Source of the DNA: Zancudomyces culisetae
Taxonomy: Eukaryota > Kickxellomycota > Harpellomycetes > Harpellales > Legeriomycetaceae
DNA: 21,506 bases
Assembly: GCA_001969505.1 (NCBI GenBank)
Contig: LSSK01000914.1
Coordinates: 1-21,506 of the forward strand
Reading direction: 5' to 3'
Shown here: positions 1 to 8,735 of the stretch, piece after piece
Numbering within the stretch: the first letter of the stretch is position 1
Layout: the number at the start of each line of letters is the position of its first letter
Made by a program: the position numbers and the translations under genes
Notes under the pieces: model-generated
What the model was told of the DNA's origin: nothing
What the model saw: the letters and a program-made list of their open reading frames with translations, nothing else
Databases searched by the model: none

Positions 1-2
1 AA

Positions 3-404
3 ATTAGGAAGGATTTACTTACTGAATTTATAGATTTTTATAGTTCTTTTTTATCTAGCACGATTTCCGAGTGTGTTGAGCTTCGCAGGAAAATCGTGGG
101 TAAACTCCTGGGGGAGGAGTTAAAGCTCAAACTACCTGGGATTCTTCGGGATCCAAACGCCACTTGCGTTAGAGCAGTGGTTTCCACAGCCCGGTTTCTT
201 AACGAGACCTTTTTACCTCGCTACCTAGTGTTGAAAGATATTAGTGTAGTCCCACTCCCCTTGAACCAATGCCCATCGGGTACGGAGACTCTAGAGAGTC
301 GAAGGGGAATAGGATGAGTTTAGAATATAGATTGTTTTTATTTTTTAGGAACTGTTTATTTTCTAAATAAATTTTTTTTCTACCGAAAAAAAAAAAAAAA
401 AAAA
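3..404 (+). mobile_element. 3' end of a retroposed transcript (partial ORF, poly(A) signal, genomic poly(A))
   Basis: A reading frame is open from the left edge (frame 3) to the stop at 315-317 and encodes about 104 residues. I do not recognise a domain; the segment is moderately basic and denser in G and C than the DNA after it. The stop is followed by an AT-rich stretch, a canonical AATAAA at 366-371, and an uninterrupted run of 19 A at 386-404, 15 nt after the hexamer. That spacing is what a cleaved, polyadenylated mRNA has, so a copy made from RNA (a non-LTR retrotransposon 3' end or a processed retrocopy) is the simplest reading. The 5' part and any target-site duplication lie outside the window. 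A genuine host 3' exon beside a chance A-tract is possible. Confidence 0.45.
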
Positions 405-1653
405 TTAATTTTTTGTAATACACCAAACTTTATAGCACTATCGGATATTTGAAACCAAACACCTGCTGGATTAGCACACTGGTACCTTTACAATACCCCA
501 TTTTAAATACTTGGATAGAGTATAGCCAAATAAAAAATGTGTTTTTTTTTCGGAGAGGGAAATCCCATGGCTCGGGATGGTACAGCTTTTGTTTACACAT
601 TTTATTTTGGAATATCCATCCCAAATACACAACTCAAACCAAAAGTCCGCTATTCTTTAAAGATATTAATGTTTGCAAAGTGGGTAAGGGGGAAAGAGGT
701 GTATTTCTAGTTTAAAATATTTGTTGTTTGGCAAACCCTACTCGTCACAGCTGATACTGTTAAAGCTATGTTTACAAATTTTTCTTGTCTCTTTATCAAT
801 CAATCCAAATTGCAACAAACAAATCCTACCTGAACCAAGATCATAAACAAGTTTTGATATTAATTGCAGTAATTTTAGGAACAACCTATCACCAAACAGC
901 ACCCAGAACAAATACATGCTATTTGGATTTAAACCTATTGTTTGTTGGACTTTACCCAGGCGTAGTTGATTGGGTGTATAATTTGCTCATAAAACGGTAG
1001 TAATTTAGAATGTTAATGAATAATCTCATTTGTCCTTTGCTTTTATTTACCATATATTTATCTAATTCTTTTTTGTTTGCATTTGCAAGAAAAATAAGGC
1101 AAACGAAATTTAGTTTTGTTCATGCTTTATCAAATATTTCTTTTACTTTGCCCCGAAAGAGGCAATTTTAATTGTTGATATGCTCTTTACTACTCTTTAC
1201 CATTCCCCGTCTGCTTGCAAGAACGGCAACGTCAGAAGGTACTGTGCTGGTACGCTTTTTTTTAACAGTGTATGCGACATCATGACCCTGAGTTTGGGTA
1301 ATAAATTACCTTTACAAAGGATATTGGAGGACACTTGGGGAGGGGTATAAGACAGTGTCTTTTATTCAAATGATCATTTCCTATGAATTTTTATCTTTAT
1401 CAACAAGAAGGACTGGTGTGGTGAATAGAGCCATGAGTCTAGCTTTCGGTATCTACGAGTTGCATCGATAATGTACACAATTTTGTCAGAAAAGGCCAAG
1501 ATATCAATGTCCATCTTTTCAAATCAAAAAAAAATCAGTTTCTTGATTTTGATCAATTTTTGAGTGCAACTATCTACATAATTACTAAGTCCATTTCATT
1601 GTGTATCTATTTCAAAGTAACTAGTAATTTTTTGTTGTAAAAAATACCAAATC
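405..1653. other. Intergenic, no supported gene
   Basis: This is AT-rich sequence with scattered short frames of 66-88 codons on both strands. None has a recognisable domain, coding-like composition or a credible splice partner. Several poly(T) runs occur (541-549, 1257-1264). The stretch before 1654 must hold the promoter of the tryptophanyl-tRNA synthetase gene, but I see no distinctive element, and an unrecognised 5' exon carrying a targeting sequence could lie here. Confidence 0.5.
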
Positions 1654-3443
1654 ATGAAATTTGCGCAGGGAACCAGGATTGTTTCTGGAATACAGCCCAC
1701 TGGCATACCACACCTAGGTAACTACCTAGGGTCGATAAAAAATTGGGTAAAGATCCAGAACGAACTATTTCCACAAACACATGTCAGCGAAATTAAAAAC
1801 ATCAACACCGACGGTAGCAGCATAAATAGCAAAGAAAAGCCAAAATCCGAGGGAAAGAGCAACAAATTTTACTTTTTTTTGGCAGATTTACATGCATTAA
1901 CAGGAAAAATAAACCCAGAACTGCTGTTTAAAAGCAGCATAGAAACGGCATCCTGTTTATTGGCTTGCGGAATTGATCCCAAGAAGAGTGTCCTATTTAA
2001 TCACTCTGCTGTCCCAGCTCATTCAGAGCTAATGTGGATACTGAATTGCTATACTCAAGTTGGCTGGTTAAACAGAATGACACAGTGGAAGGTAAAGCTC
2101 TTTTTTCTCATTTCAAATTTAAAAGCCAACGCGAACAGTAGTAAATGTTTACTTGTGTGAAAAAAAGACGCACAAATTTGGTGATTAACGGAAGAGTATG
2201 CTATTTTCGGCTTTATATCCACTCTGCTTGAAATTTTATCAAAGCTAATCTTTTCCCTTTGGACAAGATACTAATAATTGTGGTATAAATAGTCAAAACT
2301 ACAGACACAAAACGGTGGTAAATTTGATACTAGCGAAGAAAGTATGGATCCGCTGGATTCTAAGCTAAACCTGGATCTGGGTCTGTATTCATATCCTGTT
2401 TTGATGGCAGCTGATATATTAATATACGAGTAAGATGATGTTATTTAAAAAATGCTATGAAATGATCAGAATATCTAAATATATTTTCACTCTTTTTCCT
2501 CTCCTCACACACATGTCTATACAATATCCTCTTTTTTATCTTTTTTTTAAAGAAATGATAAAGTTTTGGGTCATAGTCACTGATACACCTGTATATTAGC
2601 TGAACGTGTGGGCTGAGGAAACCAAGAGTCTTTTTTTCATTATACTTTAATTGCGGGTCCTAGCTAAAATAAATACAGCCAACAGAAAAAATTTCGTTTT
2701 AACTAAACTGAAACGAAAACGAAAACGAAAACTTAATAAATAGTGCAACACATGTACCTGTCGGAGAGGACCAAGTACAGCATCTAGAACTAACTCGAGA
2801 CATAGCACACCAAGTCAACAGAAAACTAAAATATAAAGCGTTTGTGATCCCAGATAAAGTTTTAAGTAAGAACAATAATATTTACACTCCCGCCCCTCCC
2901 CCTTTTCCATGTATTTACATTTGATTATATGTGCAACTTTTGCTAACAAAAATCTGAAACTGATACTTAGCACAAGCAAAAAGGATAATGTCGCTGAAAG
3001 ATCCAAAGTCTAAAATGTCAAAGTCTGATAAAAATGTGCACTCCTCGATATTTTTAACCGACACACCGCAAGAGATAAGAAGCAAAATAATGAAAGCTAC
3101 AACAGACTCTCATAAGGGAATATGGTTTGATCCGGTGGAAAGACCCGGAATTAGTAATCTCTTGCAAATATACAACGGCGTTTCGGAGGATTTATCTGGA
3201 GGGAGTGAGAATCCTGAAGGTGAAGTACCACCACAACTGAAAGGCGTCGAGACCAAGGAATTCAAGGAGATGGTGGCAGAAAGGGTTATTGCAAATATAC
3301 TGCCAATCCAGGAACGACTCCGAGAATATTTGGCTGACCAAGAATCCATTCAAAAAATTCTGAGAAAGGGTGCAGAGGAGGCTAACTACCATGCAAATGA
3401 AAAAGTGAAGCAGATAAAGAAGCAGCTGGGACTTGTTTTGTAA
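1654..3443 (+). CDS. MSW1: Tryptophanyl-tRNA synthetase, bacterial/mitochondrial type
   Basis: This class Ic aminoacyl-tRNA synthetase charges tRNA-Trp with tryptophan using ATP, presumably in mitochondria, because cytosolic eukaryotic TrpRS is of a different type. Model: exons 1654-2091, 2293-2429, 2744-2865 and 2971-3443, with GT-AG introns of 201, 314 and 105 nt and phases that close exactly, giving 389 residues (family about 340-380). Visible motifs are the N-terminal IQPTG, the HIGH-equivalent HLGN (about residues 20-23), RMTQWKSK spanning the exon 1/2 junction, SYPVLMAADIL, VPVGEDQ in exon 3, and KMSKS (about 247-251) in exon 4. A polar insert of roughly 30-35 residues around positions 45-75 follows the first catalytic block. 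Odd points: only eight residues precede the catalytic core, so no presequence is visible, and the last acceptor is a tandem TAG/AAG pair (2970 or 2976) that would differ by two residues. Confidence 0.9.
2708..2732 (+). repeat. GAAAAC tandem hexamer in TrpRS intron 2
   Basis: About three to four copies of a GAAAAC-like hexamer lie 12-35 nt upstream of the exon 3 acceptor of the tryptophanyl-tRNA synthetase gene, where a branch site and pyrimidine tract would be expected. The purine-rich stretch leaves a weak polypyrimidine tract. Confidence 0.5.
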
Positions 3444-3800
3444 TAGAACGCATAATGTGTGCTTTCAAGTTTCTTATGTTTAATATTTTCACACTTACTA
3501 TTTAAAAACGTTGTTTTAAAAATAGTCATCATACATAACAGCAGTTGCACTTTCATATCAAGTTTGCCAACATTTAATCTTATTACGCCGATATGGTACT
3601 ATTTTTGTGATATTTCCTCACCTAATTTTTAAAATAAGGTTATATATACATATTTTGCTTTGAAAGCAGTTATTTGATTCTCAAGATCTTGAAGTCAATG
3701 TCAATCTGTGTGCCACCCGCTTTATTAGGTAACCCGAAGCCTCAAATCAATAATTATTTTTTTTGAAAACCTTCTAAACGCAATAGAATTAACATTGTGT
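3444..3800. other. Intergenic, no supported gene
   Basis: This AT-rich stretch downstream of the tryptophanyl-tRNA synthetase stop contains its unmarked 3' UTR. Nothing else can be supported here. Confidence 0.5.
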
Positions 3801-3823
3801 ATATGATTGTTGAACAATCATAT
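3801..3823. repeat. Perfect 11-bp palindrome with 1-nt centre
   Basis: The arms ATATGATTGTT (3801-3811) and AACAATCATAT (3813-3823) are exact reverse complements around a single G. It lies 88 bp upstream of the start of the retroelement relic. It could be a terminal or regulatory piece of that element, a protein-binding palindrome, or chance in AT-rich DNA; no function is shown by the sequence. Confidence 0.6.
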
Positions 3824-3911
3824 TTTACTTTATAGGAGGTGGACCCAACTTACAGTATAAAAAAAAAGTAAACTCATCTAAACGTGTAAAAACTGGTAAC
3901 CTTCAGATAAA

Positions 3912-4694
3912 ATGGATAACACTACAAGTCAAGAGTTGGTTGAGCAATTACAAGCCCTCACAATGACTATGAGCAAACTGGATGAAGAAATAAAGAACTT
4001 TAGACCTGACCTGATCTACAAGCCACATTCGTCGGTGAGGCCTCTCGTAAGAGAAGTAGAGGTGTTTGATTAGTTTATTGAACATATGCCATCCACAAAA
4101 AATGATTTCTACAGAAGCTATCTACCTGACGAAGACAAGAGAGTTCTGCTTTATGAAAGCCACAAGTTCAAGGGAATGAACTACACTCATCCTCAAATAA
4201 ACGAGACGTTTGGTCCTGCAATAAAGAAAACAGACAGAAATTTGTACAAAATACAGCAAATGTTAGCTCAATCTACCAGATATATTGATACCATGGCTTA
4301 CGAAGTGGTTTTCAAGAAGGAAAAATCTGCAGAAGGCATGGAGATTTGTTGGGCTTTGCAGACAACATGAGGAGAATTCAGGCCGATATCGCAACAACTA
4401 TTACGCAGATGCTTAGAGAAAATGCACATAGTCGATTCAATACGGCAGCAAAGTTATCACCGCTGAAAGAGCCTACAAATAGACCGTTGTATTCGCAGAA
4501 ATAAATCGACGAAATGGATAACAAGAAAGTGGTTCAGAGGCGGAAAAAGTCGTTTTTTCCTAGGCGTAAACGATCTGGAGAATGAAACAAGCTAGCGCAC
4601 TAAAGTTCCAGGTGTTAGGATGGCACAGCCACATATGGAGGTGGTCAACAGAAGCAACGGTTTAGCGTCACTCGGTGGTATAGCTTTAAATTAA
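3912..4694 (+). pseudogene. Decayed gag-like ORF of a retrotransposon
   Basis: A reading frame from ATG at 3912 is broken by an in-frame TAG at 4071, continues in the same frame to TGA at 4368-4370, and is picked up in another frame from about 4345 through a TAA at 4502 to a TGA at 4583. A short piece in the first frame, from ATG 4620, ends at 4694. The middle part (LLYESHKFKGMNYTHP, then KKTDRNLYKIQQMLAQSTRYID) resembles the ORF1 protein found upstream of reverse transcriptase in DIRS- or gypsy-like elements of zygomycete fungi, a resemblance recalled and not searched. No reverse transcriptase, integrase, recombinase or clear LTR follows, so this is a truncated, inactive relic. A TATA-like run lies at 3857-3868. 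Confidence 0.6.
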
Positions 4695-4874
4695 ATTGCT
4701 TAAAATTATTTAATTGCACAAGTAATCATTTTTAATTTTACACTATTTTGCGAAATAAAGTGGTTTGAAGGCTTAATTAAATCTAACAGTTGAAAACTCA
4801 GGGTTTGATATTTAATAATTAATTTATAAAAGAATAACACAAACTGCCTTGGATATAAATACTGAAAGCATAAA

Positions 4875-5883
4875 ATGAAGGGATTGGTTTTTTCATTATC
4901 TGTGCTGTTCCTCTCTCTATTTCTTGTAGCGATCAAGGTAAGAGTATAGCAACTAGTCGTCTCAACTTCTTTACAGTAAAATTAACAGTTTTATATAATC
5001 TGCCAGTCCAGCAAATCTATTGTAGCTAAAGAATATCATTGCACATAATAATAATCATATACAAACAATAATAAATAGGGACAAGAGATATTTGTCTACG
5101 AGAGAAAGAACAATCAGAATCCTGTAAAATTTGAAAAAGATGGAGTCATTCAATACAATCTGGAAACACAAACTGCTAGGTATATTTCTTTAGCTAAAGC
5201 TGGACAAAGTAATGTCAGCGACAGAGAGATTGAGATTGAAAATTCAAACTATGGTCTCAGCGAAGATGGAAATGGACTATATACTTTGATGCTTTTGAAT
5301 GAACAACAGGGATACCGACAATTTATTTCCATTCCAAAAGTATGTATTCCTTGATTGTTTATCTGTTTGTTTTTTTCTTCCTGCCCCCTTTTTTATACGT
5401 GTAGGAGACTAACGGTATGTGTCCTATACAAATTTTAGGATGTGCTTAAAGGGGAAAAGTTCTCAAGACATTTTAGCCTACATTTTGAAAGGGGTAAGGA
5501 AATCGTAATACGACAATTATACAAAAAGTGCATCTATTGATATGAATAAGAGATGTGGTTTGAATGGTCATACAACATACAAGAGTCATAGTTGGATAGT
5601 GTTTATAGGTATAACATCCAACTTTTGCTAATATAAAGACACAATAAACATAGAAAATCTCGTCCATGTCGACTTTAGCAGTCTATTTAAAGAAAAGGCT
5701 ACAACAGAAGTAAAGATCAATGGCCCCAAGGAGGTGCCAAACCCGGTTCTAAAGAAGGCCGCTGTCATTGACGTGAAAACAGGGAAAGAAAAGGTGGAGG
5801 AAAAGAAAAGCTTCTTTGCAAAATACTGGTATGTTATATTGGCAGTAGTTTTGATAGTCCTACTTGTGCCTGGTGGGGAGTGA
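4875..5883 (+). CDS. EMC10: ER membrane protein complex subunit 10
   Basis: EMC10 is a lumen-facing subunit of the ER membrane complex, which inserts tail-anchored and multipass proteins. Model: exons 4875-4937, 5079-5339, 5439-5493 and 5639-5883 with introns of 141, 99 and 145 nt (GTAAGA, GTATGT, GTAAGG donors; an ACTAAC branch site at 5408-5413). Phases close exactly, giving 207 residues, close to yeast EMC10. A hydrophobic signal peptide covers about residues 1-20, a beta-rich lumenal region follows, and the C terminus has the family signature KSFFAKYW leading into one transmembrane helix (about 190-203) and a two-glycine tail. The signature at the helix boundary is the strongest evidence; EMC7 has a similar layout but lacks it. 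The last seven codons and the stop overlap the end of the opposite-strand pantothenate kinase gene. Confidence 0.83.
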
Positions 5884-8735
5884 AGCGGGCGTGAACTTGC
5901 ACAGTCCGGTATAGAGGTCGACACCCATAGCACCAGCAGCAAGTCTACTCTTGAACACAGCGACCTTTAGACAATCTACATTGAAAGTTGCATGGTAGTT
6001 GGTGTGGATGGCTCTTCCCATTCCCTATTTATTTTGATTTATATTGTTAGTTTTATCCAAAATTTCAATCTTATTCCACTGTGTTAATATTATGGCTACT
6101 ATCTTCTTTTTTGGTTTTTTTTTTGGCTTAGCACTGATCAGTTTGAAATATGATCCAAGCGTTAACATTATGAAAAGCTACAAGAACAACTTACCACAAT
6201 GACAATAAAATCGGCATCAGGACATCTATTCACTAGTCGCTCATCAAGCCTACTTAAATCGAGGCAGGGTCCTTGGCTGCCTGTGGGGCAAACCTGTAGG
6301 TTTCCATTTTCGATAGATTTTTGGAAAGTTGAGTCAAATTCAGCTATTTTCAAAACCAAATCTGTAAGCTCTGGACAGGTGATGTCATTGACAGAAGGGA
6401 GTGAGTTTGCGGCAAGGATAACCTTGGTGCCGCAGCGAAGAAGAAATCGAGCAAAGGGAATAACTCCAAGAACCAAGTCCGCACCAGCATTATCAACAAA
6501 TATTACGGCCTGATTATACACTGCATGGTCATAGCTGTCATTATCACCATGGGATGAAGATGATGAATGTGCAGCCAGTTTGTCAGCTAGTTTATCAGAA
6601 TTGTTGAGCTTTTGGTTGTAGATTATTTTTGATTTTGCGTTCTCAAAGCTCATGGCATGGTTTACCATTAGTGATGATATCTCTGTGGAGCCCCAGTCAA
6701 ACATATTCCCTACAATCATTCTGTCTAACAGTGTCTTGACCAACTCACGTCTATCAGTAATTTGATCAAGCTGTGATAACAACCCTGGCAGTACTGCGAT
6801 GGCATCATTTGTCTCTTTTTGTTTGATCTCAAAAAAAAGATCTCTGAATCCACATATTTGCAGACATTGTTCTTTAAGGTTTAAAATACTTCTAATTGTT
6901 AATTTGCCATAGGCTGCTGGCTCGTGAAGTAAAGTATCTAGCCTGCTGGAGAACAGGTTTTTGAATTCTAACAATCTATCGCTGGGTGAGATAGCCGGTG
7001 TAATCTCCTTTTTATCAGTAGCACCGGCTTCTGTCTGTAGTGGCAGTTCTGGTACTGATGCTGATGCCGACGCTGATTCTGATTCTGATTCTGGTGCTAC
7101 TATGTCGGAGCCTTCCTTTGGTTTGCTTGATCCATTCGTCGAAATCTTAAGCTTCCTGGATTCAGCCATCTCTACCAGATTAGATACATTTTCATTCATT
7201 GTATCTATTAGATATTCCCGTAGCTTCTTTTGACTTGTCAAATCCAACGTATCTGGCTGGTACGTGTGCGGTGTCGTCTGGTCAATCTTGACTTGATCTT
7301 TCACACTATCTCCACCCTTTGTCTTAGAAGAGAGTATTAGCTGTGGTAGAGGTACCAACTTTGAAGAAACCCTGTCCAAAATTCCAAAAACGCTTCCTTT
7401 TGGATGGTCTACCTTGTCCTTGCCTACATTCATCATCACTTCTTTTGCAACCACAAAATTCTCTGTAAACGACCCTCCTCGTCTAGAATGCGTGGGCTTG
7501 GAAGGCAGCAGTGATGGATCTGCCTTTATAAATGCGCCTACTGCTCCCAAAAATCCCTCGTGTCTTAAAAACAGTGCATTCATTGTTCCTTTTGACCAAA
7601 AGTTTATTGCATAGGATAGCGTGTGCATTGTTAATTTGTGCCCTCGTATAAAGTACCCTCCAAAATATATTCTTTTGATCCCATGCAATTGAGCATTTAA
7701 ATACGCTATCTGGCCTATATTATTACTCACCATATACAGCAAAGATGCAGCAATATCCTTTTTCTCGTATTTTTTGCTAAGGCCAGCTCTATAAACACCA
7801 CCCATTGTCGAAGCTATTGCAGTGGCTTTCAGTCCTATTTTGTCATACCCTACTCCATAAATATCTCCAACCAGCATGTCTACATTTTTGTTATCACCAG
7901 TTTTACTAATTTCAAGTATTTCATCAAATGAATGAGAACCACTGATTAAATGCATCAACCCCCAAAAAGTTCCTCCCCCTAGCGATGTTCCACTGATTCT
8001 CTCGTATTTATTTTGACCTGTAACTTTTAAAATGCTAACTCCCGATCCAATATTTACCAGCATGTATGGAAACATATCTTCCTGGTTTATTTTTTCAAAG
8101 AGTGGCGGCTCGTTTTCTTTGTATATAAACACCTCGTCAGATACCTCTTGAATAAAAAAGTTTAGCCCCCCTATCAAACACTCCATTTCGTCCTCGATCT
8201 GTATAAAAACCCCCAGCTTCTCTTCTAGCTTTTGGCGGAATAGATGCGCTCCTCCTCCGGTAGCCCTGATAATCGTTTTTCCTTTACTTTTATCAGACTT
8301 ATTCTGCAAAACACTATTGTTTCCAAGGCTGAATCCGGTTTCATCTCTTCCCTCTCCAATGTCCGAATTGTACATTTCCGGGCTGCTATTTCCCAGTACA
8401 CTCTTGCGCCTTTCCCTAATTTGTTTCTCTAGTAAAACTGCATCGGCCTCACCTTGCACTGGTTCTGACTTTTTTTCGCTTTTTGAAATCAGCTTTGCAA
8501 TAAATTCTATACATTCATCGATTTTATCCGTTTCAAATATTTCAAAATGCAACCTTCCTCCTCGAGAACCTTTATTTGTCTTGAAATAGACAAGTTTTAT
8601 TAGCGACCCGCCGATATCCACTGCTAAATGTGACACATGCCCATTCTGATTTGGTATTACTATGTTTGAAATCGATCTATTTGGGTCTACTTCGGTTGTT
8701 GCGCCCGTTAAATTTATCGCTCCAGTCTCTACCAT
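5860..8735 (-). CDS. PANK4: PANK4-type fusion: pantothenate kinase (type II) plus DUF89 phosphatase
   Basis: Model: exon 8735-6195, a 170-nt intron with GTAAGT donor at 6194, and exon 6024-5860, giving 901 residues. Residues about 35-425 are a type II (Fumble-like) pantothenate kinase, the first committed step of CoA synthesis, with a DIGGSLIKLVYF nucleotide loop near 40-51, ATGGG near 158-162, VNIGSGVSIL near 227-236 and SLGGGTFWGL near 251-260. E183 and R246 align with the catalytic Glu and Arg of active human PANK3. A long low-complexity linker (about 430-600, with alternating S/E and S/A) leads to a DUF89 metal-dependent phosphatase with D748-N749 and D784 matching the metal-site residues of human PANK4; that domain removes phosphate from 4'-phosphopantetheine and its damaged forms. 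The C terminus comes from exon 2 (GMGRAIHTNYHA). The invariant-looking Glu before that motif is Val here. The 3' end overlaps EMC10. Confidence 0.9.

Noticed and set aside
430-1000. Three short frames (minus 430-630, plus 449-715, plus 785-1000)
   Set aside because: They are short, mutually overlapping in part, and lack coding bias or domains; probably chance.
3808-3905. Possible LTR (TG...) followed by a primer-binding site beginning TGGTAACC near 3894
   Set aside because: The putative LTR would be under 90 bp, no second copy is present in the window, and the tRNA match cannot be checked.
5628-5942. Minus-strand frame of 104 codons across the EMC10/kinase junction
   Set aside because: It is antisense to the EMC10 last exon, which carries the family's KSFFAKYW signature; the real minus-strand coding here is in another frame after the intron.
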